64,000 bases of DNA from Methylophilaceae bacterium (GTDB lineage Bacteria; Pseudomonadota; Gammaproteobacteria; Burkholderiales; Methylophilaceae), in assembly GCA_028351715.1 (NCBI GenBank), contig JAOMKM010000003.1:1-64000 (forward strand). Reading direction: 5' to 3'. Both the position numbers and the translations under genes were made by a program. The notes under the pieces were generated by a model, which worked only from the letters and a program-made list of their open reading frames with translations, was not told the origin of the DNA and searched no databases. Position 1 is the stretch's first letter. Each line of letters begins with the position of its first letter. This document shows, piece after piece, positions 9,754 to 18,730 of the stretch.

Positions 9754-9760
9754 AAATTAG

Positions 9761-10507
9761 TTATCCACTCAATCTATCTGCATCTAATCGACGAACCGTC
9801 AGAGTTAGAAATGTTGCAATAAACAAAACAAAGTAAATTACATCAGAACTGTCAATAACACCCCTTGTAAATGATTGGTAGTGATTATTTAATGATATAT
9901 AATGGAACCAATGGTTTGGATCACTCGCAAAGTAAGTAGATAAAACTCCCATTGCAAATAAAGCAATGAAACTTAGGATTGCCGCAATAATTGGCTGATT
10001 AGTCAGGCTTGAAAAGTATATACCTAGCGCAGAAAAACTTGCTACCAATAACATCAACCCAAAAGAATTACCTAGCAGGTAGCCAAAATCGATATCTGCC
10101 CAAATATTTAGTGTGGATAACATAATAAAAATATAGGCTACTAAAATTCCCAAAAATATCACTAGACCAAGGAACTTACCCAGAACTATTTCAGTTAATG
10201 TGATTGGCGCACTAAATAGGAATGGTAATGTTTGATTTCTTCTTTCTTCGCTTATTAATCTCATTGTTAACAATGGGGTAGCCACTGTCATCAGAAAATT
10301 TGCTGCACCATAAACGGTTTGTCCAACAAAAATGGTAACCCCTACTCTTTCAGCTGGACGAATTGATCCTGACATAACCTGAAAGTAGTTATCTACTCCG
10401 TCTGCATACATCCACCCAAAGCCACCCATTAAGAGCGATAAAATTATCCACCCCATTGGAGACGCAAAAACAGTTTTTAATTCTTTTCTGGCGACATTAA
10501 TAATCAT
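9761..10507 (-). CDS. ABC-2 type permease (GldF-like)
   Basis: A 248-residue integral membrane protein with about six hydrophobic helices and the ABC-2 permease pattern LISEERRNQTLPFLFSAPI (about 84-102), the segment that contacts the ATPase. It lies between the ATPase gene (23 bases upstream) and the GldG-like gene (seven bases downstream), forming the membrane channel of the module. The substrate cannot be deduced from the sequence. Confidence 0.88.
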   Translation of the reverse strand: MIINVARKELKTVFASPMGWIILSLLMGGFGWMYADGVDNYFQVMSGSIRPAERVGVTIFVGQTVYGAANFLMTVATPLLTMRLISEERRNQTLPFLFSAPITLTEIVLGKFLGLVIFLGILVAYIFIMLSTLNIWADIDFGYLLGNSFGLMLLVASFSALGIYFSSLTNQPIIAAILSFIALFAMGVLSTYFASDPNHWFHYISLNNHYQSFTRGVIDSSDVIYFVLFIATFLTLTVRRLDADRLSG

Positions 10508-10530
10508 AGTTTTTTAATAAGCCTATATTT

Positions 10531-11460
10531 TTATTTGGGTTGCATCTGAGTTAGTTGTACAAAAATATCTTCTAAACTCGTAATATCTGGGGCAATATGA
10601 AATAGACCCCAGCCTTTTTTTATAGCTATTGCAACAATTTCTTCAGCTGGAATATATTCACTTTTAATGTGGATCCGGAACATCCCATGCTCAACTTTTT
10701 CTACCAATGAAACCCCTTCTATTGATAAAATTTCTTTCATCACTGGGGGTTTTGATAGACCAACCAATAATTTATTTCCTTTTCTCTGCTGCTTTAAATC
10801 ATCAATTGAACCACGATAAACTAAGCTTCCTTCATTGATAATTTGAACACGATCACATACCATTTCAACTTCTGGCAAAATATGTGTTGATAAAATTACG
10901 CTATGTTTCTTTCCAATATCCTTAATCAGCTTTCGTATCTCTCTTATTTGACTTGGATCTAATCCAACAGTTGGCTCATCAAGTATAACAATCTCTGGCT
11001 CATGAATAATAGCTTGTGCTATACCAACTCTTTGTTGGTATCCGTTAGATAGATTTTCAATTAATTTCTTGCTCATGTGTCCTAGGCCACATTTATCTTT
11101 AGCTGCTTCGACAGCTTTTCTGATATTTCGTGAATTTACATTATGAAATCTTGCGGCAATTGCTAAAAATTCATCGACCGTTAATTCTTTATACAATGGT
11201 CTTATTTCAGGGAGATAGCCAATATTAGACTTAGCTTCTTTTGGTTTCTCGACAATATCAATACCACAAACCTTAATCGCTCCCTCTGAAGGAGCCAAGT
11301 TACCAGTCAACATTCTCATTGTTGTTGATTTACCTGCACCATTTGGCCCTAAAAAACCTAACACCTCTCCTTTATTTAGATGAAATGTTACATTCTTTAC
11401 TGCATGATTTACCCCAAATAATCTGGATAAATCAGTTGCTTCTAAAGTATGAATGGCCAT
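10531..11460 (-). CDS. ABC transporter ATP-binding protein (GldA-like)
   Basis: A 309-residue ATPase with Walker A GPNGAGKSTTMRML (about 39-52), the signature LSNGYQQR and Walker B EIVILDEPTVGLDP, plus a C-terminal extension typical of GldA/NatA/CcmA-like export ATPases. It is the first gene of the minus-strand module (ATPase, permease, GldG-like, DUF4340, mutM) and is divergent from the TPR gene. The 184-base intergenic region upstream must carry both promoters. Confidence 0.9.
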   Translation of the reverse strand: MAIHTLEATDLSRLFGVNHAVKNVTFHLNKGEVLGFLGPNGAGKSTTMRMLTGNLAPSEGAIKVCGIDIVEKPKEAKSNIGYLPEIRPLYKELTVDEFLAIAARFHNVNSRNIRKAVEAAKDKCGLGHMSKKLIENLSNGYQQRVGIAQAIIHEPEIVILDEPTVGLDPSQIREIRKLIKDIGKKHSVILSTHILPEVEMVCDRVQIINEGSLVYRGSIDDLKQQRKGNKLLVGLSKPPVMKEILSIEGVSLVEKVEHGMFRIHIKSEYIPAEEIVAIAIKKGWGLFHIAPDITSLEDIFVQLTQMQPK

Positions 11461-11644
11461 AATTAATCCATAATTGATACGTTACATAGAGTCTGTTAAT
11501 TTAAAAAGTTCATATAAAATATTTTAAAGAAGAATGAATTATATGCAAAAATTGCAGTCTTTTATAGGTAAATATTCAAGCAGATGAATTATAGTCTAAA
11601 CTTGAGCGTAAAATAACAAAATAATCTATATTTAAAACAACAAA

Positions 11645-13339
11645 ATGATAATAAATAAATTTATAACCTTTTTTTTAATTTTATTCTTTTTAGCATTCAA
11701 TAATGTTCATGCGATTGAAGCTGATGTATTCGATGAAAATAAGCCAGCTGCCATAAAAAATGCTAATGCTGAATTTGTTTATAAATTTTTGTTGGCTGAA
11801 ATTGCATCCCAAAGAGGTGACCTGAATACAGCTGGACATCTTTATTTAGACTTAGCTAAATTAACTAAGGACACATCAATAGCACAAAGAGCTACAGACG
11901 TCGCAGGACGTGCAAGAAATGGTCGTCTTGCAATGGATTCAGCTGATGTATGGCGAAGATTAGATAAAAATTCTGTAGCTGCCGAACAAGTTCTAGCTGA
12001 GCTGTTCATTGCAAGTGGAAACCTCACAAAAGCAAAGCCATTAATAGAAAAACTATTAAAAAATGAAGAAAAAACCCGTGCAAATGGTTTTATATACCTT
12101 AATAGTATTTTATCTAAGGTAGAAAATAAAAAAAATGCCTTAAGGTTTGTAATGGAAATAGCAAGACCTTATGAAGGATTGGCTGAAGCACATTTTTCTA
12201 TAGCTCATGCAGCTTTTATGGCTGGAAATAAAAAAATGGCCAATGATCAACTAGATATTACAGATAAAATAAAGCCGGGTTGGGAAACATCTGCTCTATT
12301 TAGAGGTTACACTCTTTCAAGAAGCTCACAAGAAAAGGCTGTAGCTTTCTATCGTTCATATCTACAAAAAAACCCAAAATCAAATGGAGTTAGGCTTGAA
12401 TATGCAAAATCATTAACAAATTTACAGAACTATGATGCCGCAAAAGAACAGTTCTTAAAGCTTGTAAATAGCTCATTAGCGTCTCCTGAAATTAGCTTAA
12501 CAGTGGCACTTCTCTCAATAGAGTTAAATGACAAAGATCTTGCTGAAACTTATCTTAACCAAGCCTTAGAAAGAGGCTATGAAAACCCTCCTCAAATTTT
12601 TATTTATTTAGCAAAAATTTACTATGAAAGAAATAACCTTCAGGATGCAGTTGCTTATTTAAATAGAATTAAGTCTGGAGAGTTTTTTCTAGAATCGATA
12701 CTTCTAGCTGCCACATTTATTGCAGAAAAGGAATCAGTAGATAGCGCTATTATCTCGCTTGACGAACATCAATATTTGTCTGAAGAAGAGCGCATAAAAA
12801 TTCTTCAATTTAAAACTTCTCTTCTATATAACAATGATAGAAAAACTGAGAGCCTTGATCTAATGAAGAACGAGGAAAGAAACTTTGAAAATTCTCCACA
12901 ATTTAAATTTGATTACGCAATGCTTTCTGAGAGACTTGGGAATACCATATTATCTGAACAACTCCTCAAGGAAGCGATTAAACTAAAACCAGATTATGCT
13001 TTAGCCTATAATGCACTTGGCTATTCTTATGCTGATAGAGCTGTTAAGCTTGATGAAGCAAAAAAATATATTGAAATAGCTTTATCTATTCAGCCTAGAA
13101 ACCATTATATTCTTGACAGTATGGGATGGGTATACTACAGACTTGGTGATCTAAATTTGGCTCATCAATTTATTATGAAAGCATACAATATACAACAAGA
13201 CCCAGAGATTGCTGCACATCTCGGAGAGGTGCTCTGGAAACAAGGCAAGTTAGAGGAGGCCAAAAAAATTCTAAATAATTCACTAGAAAAATATCCTAAT
13301 AACACTATAATTTCTGAAACTCAAAATAGATTAAAATAA
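11645..13339 (+). CDS. Exported tetratricopeptide-repeat protein
   Basis: A 564-residue protein with a signal peptide (about residues 1-23, ending NVHA) followed by TPR-type helix pairs along its whole length, clearest at 440-555 (DYALAYNALGYSYADRA, HYILDSMGWVYYRLGDL). A TPR protein directly before lolB-ispE is a common betaproteobacterial arrangement, and it is presumed to act in the periplasm or at the outer membrane. A partner is not known. It ends nine bases before lolB and has no good Shine-Dalgarno sequence. Confidence 0.85.
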   Translation: MIINKFITFFLILFFLAFNNVHAIEADVFDENKPAAIKNANAEFVYKFLLAEIASQRGDLNTAGHLYLDLAKLTKDTSIAQRATDVAGRARNGRLAMDSADVWRRLDKNSVAAEQVLAELFIASGNLTKAKPLIEKLLKNEEKTRANGFIYLNSILSKVENKKNALRFVMEIARPYEGLAEAHFSIAHAAFMAGNKKMANDQLDITDKIKPGWETSALFRGYTLSRSSQEKAVAFYRSYLQKNPKSNGVRLEYAKSLTNLQNYDAAKEQFLKLVNSSLASPEISLTVALLSIELNDKDLAETYLNQALERGYENPPQIFIYLAKIYYERNNLQDAVAYLNRIKSGEFFLESILLAATFIAEKESVDSAIISLDEHQYLSEEERIKILQFKTSLLYNNDRKTESLDLMKNEERNFENSPQFKFDYAMLSERLGNTILSEQLLKEAIKLKPDYALAYNALGYSYADRAVKLDEAKKYIEIALSIQPRNHYILDSMGWVYYRLGDLNLAHQFIMKAYNIQQDPEIAAHLGEVLWKQGKLEEAKKILNNSLEKYPNNTIISETQNRLK

Positions 13340-13347
13340 TTTATTAG

Positions 13348-13905
13348 ATGAAGATTGTACTCATTCTGTTTTTACTACCGATAATTATTGGTTGTGCCAG
13401 TATCCAAGAATCAAAGAATGACATTCCATTAGATTACAGTGAATACAAAAAAAATTTAAAAAATTTAGAAATTAAAAGCTTTCTTCTAACTGGAAAAATT
13501 TCTTTATTCTTTAAAGAAAAGGGTTTGTCAGGAAGAATTCGATGGTTATCCAAGAATGGTTATGACACTATTGAAATATATGATCCATTTAATAGCATCA
13601 TTGCTAAAATTTCCTTAACCGAATCCCCTAAAAAAATTTCATTCTTACCCCCCTTCCAATCAAAAGAAACTAAAAATATTATAAAGAATATATTTGGTAG
13701 TAGTGACAATGTTTTTTTGCTTAAAAAGTTTTTATTATCTCCGCCTAATGAACTTACTCACAATCAAAATGTATCAATTAACTTTGAAAATTGGCTTATT
13801 AAATTTAACGGAATTCACGATAATATTCGAAAAATTTCAAAAACAGTCGAATATACTAAGGGTAATATTAGCCTCAAAATCTTTATCAACGATTTAAAAA
13901 TATGA
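13348..13905 (+). CDS. lolB: Outer-membrane lipoprotein-sorting receptor LolB
   Basis: LolB accepts lipoproteins from LolA and inserts them in the outer membrane, and is itself a lipoprotein. The 185-residue protein has a signal sequence with lipobox IIGC (Cys16) and then the weakly conserved LolB beta-fold (FLLTGKISLFFKEKGLSGR, about 45-63). LolB sequences diverge widely, so the position between the TPR gene and ispE is the strongest support. The 3' end overlaps ispE by four bases. Confidence 0.88.
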   Translation: MKIVLILFLLPIIIGCASIQESKNDIPLDYSEYKKNLKNLEIKSFLLTGKISLFFKEKGLSGRIRWLSKNGYDTIEIYDPFNSIIAKISLTESPKKISFLPPFQSKETKNIIKNIFGSSDNVFLLKKFLLSPPNELTHNQNVSINFENWLIKFNGIHDNIRKISKTVEYTKGNISLKIFINDLKI

Positions 13906-14765
13906 AAGCCAACATAAATTTAGCTTTACAATTTACTAAATTTTTAGCTCCCGCTAAATTAAATCTATTCTTAAAAATAAGAGATAAAAGACTAGACGGG
14001 TACCATAACCTCCAAAGTGTATTTCAATTTATAAATCTTTATGATGAAATATTTATAAAAATCAGAAATGACAATAAAATTATTATTAAAAATAGCAATC
14101 CATTAATACCTAAAGAAAATGATATTGTATACAGAGCCTGTGAACTGCTGCTAAATCAAATACCTATTGGTGTTGATATAAAAATAAAAAAAAATATACC
14201 GGTGGGTGCTGGACTTGGTGGAGGTAGCTCAGATGCTGCTACAACCCTAATGGCAATTAATAAAATATGCCATCTTGGTTTATCAAAAAAAAAATTAATG
14301 CAATTAGGAGCTAAATTAGGAGCTGATGTCCCTTTTTTTATTTTTGGTGAAAATGCATGGGCTGAGGGAGTTGGAGATCAACTTTACCCTATATCTATAC
14401 CTGAATTTAATTATGTAGTCGCAGTTCCTAATATTGCGATATCAACAAGCTCGATATTTACCTCTTTTAAATTGACAAAAAATGTAAATCCGTTGAAAAT
14501 AGCGTCCTCATTCGACTTAAAAAAACATGAGTTTATTGATAACGATCTTGAGAATCTGGTAATGAAGAAATTTTTAAGTGTGTCTTTACTGATGGACTGG
14601 ATGAAAAGTTTTGGTTATGCCAAAATGTCAGGAACAGGGTCTAGTATATTTTTAAGGCCAAAAAGTAATATTCAGTCTCAAGAAATTAAACGACTGAAGC
14701 CAGAAAATACAGAAATTTATGCAGTTAAGGGTTTATCGGTGCACCCTTTTTACTTGACCGATTAA
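13902..14765 (+). CDS. ispE: 4-(cytidine-5'-diphospho)-2-C-methyl-D-erythritol kinase IspE
   Basis: IspE phosphorylates CDP-methylerythritol in the MEP pathway, which supplies the isoprenyl diphosphates used for ubiquinone and, in this organism, for carotenoid and retinal synthesis at the far end of the window. The 287-residue GHMP kinase shows PAKLNLFLKI (about 17-26), the ATP loop PVGAGLGGGSSDAA (about 100-113) and a C-terminal KMSGTGSSIFL. The start overlaps lolB by ATGA, and tRNA-Gln begins two bases after the stop. Confidence 0.96.
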   Translation: MKANINLALQFTKFLAPAKLNLFLKIRDKRLDGYHNLQSVFQFINLYDEIFIKIRNDNKIIIKNSNPLIPKENDIVYRACELLLNQIPIGVDIKIKKNIPVGAGLGGGSSDAATTLMAINKICHLGLSKKKLMQLGAKLGADVPFFIFGENAWAEGVGDQLYPISIPEFNYVVAVPNIAISTSSIFTSFKLTKNVNPLKIASSFDLKKHEFIDNDLENLVMKKFLSVSLLMDWMKSFGYAKMSGTGSSIFLRPKSNIQSQEIKRLKPENTEIYAVKGLSVHPFYLTD

Positions 14766-14766
14766 T

Positions 14767-14843
14767 TGGGGAGTCGCCAAGCTGGTTAAGGCACATGGTT
14801 TTGATCCATGCATGCGAAGGTTCGAATCCTTCCTCCCCAGCCA
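14767..14843 (+). tRNA. tRNA-Gln (TTG anticodon)
   Basis: A 77-base cloverleaf with acceptor stem TGGGGAG/CTCCCCA, discriminator G and an encoded CCA. The anticodon loop reads TTTTGAT (anticodon TTG), and the T loop is GGTTCGAATCC. It lies between ispE and prs, the standard betaproteobacterial location, and is probably co-transcribed with them. Confidence 0.97.
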
Positions 14844-14858
14844 ATTTAACAAGGATGA

Positions 14859-15815
14859 ATGCCCTTGAATACTAAATCATTAATGGTTTTTACTGGAAAC
14901 GCCAATACTGACCTAGCAGAGAAAGTTTCTTCACATTTAAAAATGAAATTAGGCAAAGCAAGTGTGGGGCATTTCAGTGATGGAGAAACATCAGTCGAGC
15001 TACTTGAGAATGTTCGAGGTAAAGATGTATTTATCTTGCAGTCCACAAGTGCTCCTACAAATGATAATCTAATGGAAATTATGGTGATGGTAGATGCTTT
15101 AAGGCGGTCTTCAGCAGCCAGAATTACAGCAGCTATTCCTTACTTAGGCTATTCAAGACAAGATAGAAGACCAAGGTCAGCAAGAGTTGCAATTACTGCT
15201 AAGGTTGTAGCTAATATGCTAACTAGTGTTGGCGTTAATCGACTTCTAACTATGGATTTACATTCAGACCAAATACAGGGGTTCTTTGATATAGCGGTTG
15301 ATAACATTTATGCTACACCCGTATTGCTAGAAGACCTCAACAAACAAAACTATAAAGATGTAGTTATAGTATCGCCGGATGTTGGTGGAGTTGTTAGGGC
15401 TAGAGCCTGTGCAAAAATTCTAGGGTCTGATTTAGCAATTATCGATAAAAGAAGACCTAGGCCTAATGTATCTGAAGTGATGAATATTATAGGGGATGTT
15501 GATAATAGAACTTGTGTAATTATTGATGATATCGTTGATACTGCAAATACATTATCTGAGGCTGCTGTGGCATTAAAAAAACATGGGGCAAAAAAGGTGG
15601 TTGCCTATGCAACCCACCCAATATTTTCTGGCTCTGCCATTGACCTTATTAATAAATCCCAGCTTGATGAAATTGTAATTACTGATACAATTACGCTTTC
15701 TCAGGAAGCTAGAAATTCAAAAAAAATCAGACAAGTGTCTGTTGCAGAAATTTTAGCTGAAACCATTAAACGAATTAGTCATGAAGATTCTGTGAGTTCG
15801 TTGTTTATGGATTAA
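14859..15815 (+). CDS. prs: Ribose-phosphate pyrophosphokinase
   Basis: Prs makes PRPP from ribose-5-phosphate and ATP for nucleotide, histidine and NAD synthesis. The 318-residue length is typical. It shows [10 protein letters not shown] near the N-terminus, the flexible-loop region YSRQDRRPR (about 98-106) and the PRPP-binding loop [14 protein letters not shown] (about 219-232). The ATG at 14859 has AAGGA upstream; an ATG four bases earlier is out of frame. A terminator-like hairpin follows the gene. Confidence 0.97.
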   Translation: MPLNTKSLMVFTGNANTDLAEKVSSHLKMKLGKASVGHFSDGETSVELLENVRGKDVFILQSTSAPTNDNLMEIMVMVDALRRSSAARITAAIPYLGYSRQDRRPRSARVAITAKVVANMLTSVGVNRLLTMDLHSDQIQGFFDIAVDNIYATPVLLEDLNKQNYKDVVIVSPDVGGVVRARACAKILGSDLAIIDKRRPRPNVSEVMNIIGDVDNRTCVIIDDIVDTANTLSEAAVALKKHGAKKVVAYATHPIFSGSAIDLINKSQLDEIVITDTITLSQEARNSKKIRQVSVAEILAETIKRISHEDSVSSLFMD

Positions 15816-15843
15816 ATTAATTGGCTAAATTGCCAATACAACA

Positions 15844-15872
15844 AATAGGCCTGGTCGCGGGTCTATTTTTTT
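15844..15872 (+). terminator. Hairpin plus U-tract abutting the rplY ribosome binding site
   Basis: AATAGGCC (15844-15851) and GGTCTATT (15860-15867) pair over eight positions with one G-U wobble and an eight-base loop, followed by five more T. It has the form of an intrinsic terminator after prs. The rplY Shine-Dalgarno AGGAG begins at 15873, immediately after the T-run, so no promoter fits between them. Confidence 0.65.
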
Positions 15873-15884
15873 AGGAGTGTACTA

Positions 15885-16619
15885 GTGAAAATTGAAATAA
15901 CAGCAAATGAACGTGCGTTGAAAGGAACGGGTGCGAGCCGCCGTCTTCGACATTCTGGTAAAACACCTGGAATTCTATACGGCGGTAAGGATAAAGCAAA
16001 AAGTATTGAGCTAGATAGCAAAGAACTTATGATGAAATTTAAACATGAAGCGTTTCATGCTTCAATACTTGCGTTAAATCTTGATGGTAAATCTGAACAA
16101 GTTCTTCTTAGGGACTATCAACTTCATCCAGTAAGAGACAATATTTTACATATCGACTTTCAACGAATTGATGAGAACAAAAAACTGAACGTTAAGATAC
16201 CATTCCACTTCATGAATCAAGAAATTGCCCCAGGTGTTAAATTAGAAGGTGGAATTGTTTCTCATATTATGATTGATGTAGATATTTTATGTCTACCAAA
16301 AGACTTACCAACTTTTATTGAGGTTGATTTAATTAATTTATCAATAGGTGATTCAATTCACTTGTCTGAAATAAAAGTTCCTGAAGGAGTAGAGTTAACA
16401 GGGCTATCTGAAGAAAATGATCCAATCATAACCTCTATATCCAAACCTAAAGTAGTTGTGGAAGAAGTTATTACTCCTGAAGAAGGTGCAGAAGCTGCAG
16501 AAGGGGAAGAAGCTGCAGAAGGTACTGAAGGCGGAGATAGTACTGAAGGCGGTGATGGAAATGAGTCCAGAGATGCTGCAGGTTCAGCAGAAGATTCATC
16601 CGACAAACCTAATAAATAG
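15885..16619 (+). CDS. rplY: 50S ribosomal protein L25 (Ctc-type, with long acidic tail)
   Basis: The L25/TL5/CTC-type protein binds 5S rRNA. The 244-residue protein starts with GTG, preceded by AGGAG. The N-terminal L25 domain (GTGASRRLRHSGKTPGILYG, about 13-32) is followed by the beta-barrel Ctc domain, then a disordered tail from about residue 195 rich in Glu, Gly and Ala. The tail is encoded by short tandem repeats and is longer than in many relatives. It lies between prs and pth as in other Betaproteobacteria. Confidence 0.95.
   Translation: MKIEITANERALKGTGASRRLRHSGKTPGILYGGKDKAKSIELDSKELMMKFKHEAFHASILALNLDGKSEQVLLRDYQLHPVRDNILHIDFQRIDENKKLNVKIPFHFMNQEIAPGVKLEGGIVSHIMIDVDILCLPKDLPTFIEVDLINLSIGDSIHLSEIKVPEGVELTGLSEENDPIITSISKPKVVVEEVITPEEGAEAAEGEEAAEGTEGGDSTEGGDGNESRDAAGSAEDSSDKPNK
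16491..16552 (+). repeat. 18-bp-period tandem repeats encoding the acidic L25 tail
   Basis: GAAGCTGCAGAAGG occurs at 16491-16504 and 16509-16522, and TACTGAAGGCGG at 16523-16534 and 16541-16552. Both pairs are spaced 18 bases, so repeat-number change keeps the rplY frame. They encode EAAEG and TEGGD units. Confidence 0.8.
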
Positions 16620-16627
16620 GTAAAAAG

Positions 16628-16655
16628 AAGCGCTCCACCAAGAGCGCTTTATTTT
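16628..16655 (+). terminator. Intrinsic terminator after rplY
   Basis: AAGCGCTC (16628-16635) and GAGCGCTT (16642-16649) form a perfect eight-base-pair stem with a six-base loop, followed by TATTTT. It ends only three bases before the pth start codon. Confidence 0.8.
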
Positions 16656-16658
16656 ATA

Positions 16659-17231
16659 ATGCGTAAAATTAAACTTTTTGTTGGTCTTGGTAATCCCGGA
16701 GAAAATTATAACAAAACTCGGCATAATGCAGGGTTCTGGTGGATCGATTTCATTGCAAAAAATCATAGGCTTAGATTTAAAGAATCCTCAAAGTTTATAG
16801 GTAGCTTCGCCAAATACACAGAACAAGGTGACTATTACTTCCTAAAACCCAACACCTTTATGAACGACAGTGGTTTATCAATTTTATCACTATCAAAATA
16901 CTACAAGATTGAGCCAGAAGAAATACTTGTGGTACACGACGAATTAGATATTGAGCCTGGAAATATTAAATTAAAATTAGGAGGTGGTCATGGTGGGCAT
17001 AATGGTATAAAGAGTATTATCTCTTGCCTGCAGTCAAATAATTTTTGGCGACTAAGAATTGGAATTGGTCATCCAGGCGAAAAAAGCTTAGTCTCCAACT
17101 ACGTATTAAAAGCTCCAATAAAACATCATATGGAATGCATAGAGGGTGGTATCCTCAATAGCTATAAAATTTTCTCTTTACTAACCGCTGGCGAGTTTGA
17201 AAAAGCCATGCTTAATCTTCATTCAAATTAG
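16659..17231 (+). CDS. pth: Peptidyl-tRNA hydrolase
   Basis: Pth recycles peptidyl-tRNA released by drop-off. The 190-residue protein has GLGNPGENYNKTRHNAGF (about 9-26) with the catalytic His and neighbouring Asn, VVHDELDIEPG (about 91-101) with the conserved Asp, and GGHGGHNGIKSI (about 108-119). The ATG sits three bases after the rplY terminator, with no Shine-Dalgarno visible. The message is therefore either leaderless or produced by read-through of a folded hairpin. Confidence 0.96.
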   Translation: MRKIKLFVGLGNPGENYNKTRHNAGFWWIDFIAKNHRLRFKESSKFIGSFAKYTEQGDYYFLKPNTFMNDSGLSILSLSKYYKIEPEEILVVHDELDIEPGNIKLKLGGGHGGHNGIKSIISCLQSNNFWRLRIGIGHPGEKSLVSNYVLKAPIKHHMECIEGGILNSYKIFSLLTAGEFEKAMLNLHSN

Positions 17232-17248
17232 AGTATTAGGATTATCTT

Positions 17249-18334
17249 ATGAAATGTGGAATTGTTGGACTACCTAATGTAGGAAAATCTACAATTTTTA
17301 ATGCCATAACTAAAGCTGGTATTGAAGCATCAAATTATCCATTTTGCACAATCGAACCTAATATTGGAATTGTGGAAGTACCAGATGAGAGAATTAGAAT
17401 TCTTTCAAATATTGTTAATCCAGAAAAAATACAGCCTGCCATTGTAGAGTTTGTGGATATTGCAGGATTGGTTGCAGGGGCATCAAAAGGTGAGGGGCTA
17501 GGAAATAAATTCTTAGCTAACATTAGGGAAACAGATGCTATTGTGCACGTTGTTCGGTGCTTTAAAGATGAAAATATTATCCATGTTTCAAATGTTATTA
17601 ACCCACTATCTGATATAGAAACAATCAATACTGAATTAATTCTAGCTGATATGGAAACCTTAGAAAAATCTATCACTAAAGAATCTAAGAAATCAAAATC
17701 AGGGGACAAGGATGCAATCAAACTCCTCCAGATCTATCAAAAAATTCAAGATTGTTTGAATAAGGGGTTACTTGCAATTAGTTTAAATCTGGATAACGAT
17801 GAACTGGCACTTATTAGACCCCTCTGTTTAATTACAATAAAGCCTATTATGTTTTTAGCTAATGTCGATGAAAAAGGCTTTGAGAATAATCCATTACTTG
17901 ATGATCTTAATAGTTATGCAAGCTCAATAAATTGTCCGGTTGTTACTGTTTGTGCAAAGATAGAGTCAGATATTTCTGAGTTAGAAGATGAGGAGAAACT
18001 ACTATTTCTTTCCGAATTGAATCTAAACGAACCAGGCCTTCATAGAGTAATTCGAAGTGCTTACCAATTACTTGGATTGCAGACTTACTTCACAGCAGGC
18101 ATAAAAGAAGTTAGAGCATGGACTGTAAAAATTGGTGCTACTGCCCCAGAAGCTGCAGGTGTTATCCATACTGACTTTGAAAAAGGCTTTATTCGTGCCG
18201 AGGTAATAAATTATGATGACTTTGCTAAATATGAAGGTGAATTAAAATCAAAAGAGGCTGGAAAAATGAAGTTAGAGGGAAAAGATTATGTGGTTAAAGA
18301 TGGTGATATTATGCATTTTCGCTTTAATGTCTGA
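17249..18334 (+). CDS. ychF: Redox-regulated ribosome-binding ATPase YchF/EngD
   Basis: YchF is an OBG-family P-loop protein that prefers ATP and binds ribosomes. The 361-residue protein has the P-loop GLPNVGKST (about 7-15), [17 protein letters not shown] (about 70-86), and NVDE (in place of the NKxD that specifies guanine), which is the YchF hallmark. The C-terminal TGS domain ends in [15 protein letters not shown]. It follows pth, as usual, and precedes tRNA-Met. Confidence 0.97.
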   Translation: MKCGIVGLPNVGKSTIFNAITKAGIEASNYPFCTIEPNIGIVEVPDERIRILSNIVNPEKIQPAIVEFVDIAGLVAGASKGEGLGNKFLANIRETDAIVHVVRCFKDENIIHVSNVINPLSDIETINTELILADMETLEKSITKESKKSKSGDKDAIKLLQIYQKIQDCLNKGLLAISLNLDNDELALIRPLCLITIKPIMFLANVDEKGFENNPLLDDLNSYASSINCPVVTVCAKIESDISELEDEEKLLFLSELNLNEPGLHRVIRSAYQLLGLQTYFTAGIKEVRAWTVKIGATAPEAAGVIHTDFEKGFIRAEVINYDDFAKYEGELKSKEAGKMKLEGKDYVVKDGDIMHFRFNV

Positions 18335-18390
18335 TCAATCTTTGACTTTATGTCTTTATAAAAATATAATCTCACGCTGTTAAAGTATAC

Positions 18391-18467
18391 GGTGATGTAG
18401 CTCAGTTGGTTAGAGCGCAGCATTCATAATGCTGAGGTCGAGAGTTCAAGTCTCTCCATCACCACCA
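18391..18467 (+). tRNA. tRNA-Met (CAT anticodon, elongator type)
   Basis: A 77-base cloverleaf with acceptor stem GGTGATG/CATCACC, discriminator A and encoded CCA. The anticodon loop is TTCATAA. The acceptor stem is fully paired from position 1, unlike an initiator tRNA. A lysidine-modified tRNA-Ile with CAT cannot be excluded by sequence alone, but elongator Met is the usual call downstream of ychF. Confidence 0.93.
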
Positions 18468-18538
18468 CAATTTTTTCTAGTATTCAGCACTAATTGGAAA
18501 AGTTTAGTAATTAAAATCAAATCGGTACTGTTAAAATT

Positions 18539-18727
18539 ATGAAAATTTTTCGTATCATACAAAGTGTATTAGCAGCATTCTTTGGTGTCCAAAATAATAA
18601 TAAATTCAAGCAAGATGATAAATTTATTGAAAAAAATGGGGTTAAATATTTTTTAATTGTTGGTTTTATTCTAGTTTTGTTATTACTTAGCCTATTAAGT
18701 TTATTTGTAAGTTTCATAGTAGATTAG
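18539..18727 (+). CDS. Small DUF2970 membrane protein
   Basis: A 62-residue protein that fits the DUF2970 family of short proteobacterial membrane proteins. The N-terminal IFRIIQSVLAAFFGVQ is followed by a polar linker and one long transmembrane helix (about 37-59). No function is known. It lies between tRNA-Met and the convergent GNAT-like gene (three bases apart), and its N-terminal VLAAFFGVQ is the family hallmark. Confidence 0.75.
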   Translation: MKIFRIIQSVLAAFFGVQNNNKFKQDDKFIEKNGVKYFLIVGFILVLLLLSLLSLFVSFIVD

Positions 18728-18730
18728 CTA

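Noticed and set aside
11461..11644. Small open frame or RNA gene in the 184-base divergent gap.
   Set aside because: Only a short frame without ribosome binding site and no stable hairpin were seen; it most likely holds two divergent promoters.
16358..16606. An 82-codon frame antisense to the rplY tail.
   Set aside because: It is created by the Glu/Gly/Ala codon repeats read backwards; it gives a Ser/Pro/Ala-rich nonsense protein without a ribosome binding site.
18391..18467. Initiator tRNA-Met or tRNA-Ile with CAT anticodon.
   Set aside because: The first acceptor pair is G-C, which excludes an initiator of the usual bacterial type; tRNA-Ile2 cannot be ruled out but the context favours elongator Met.
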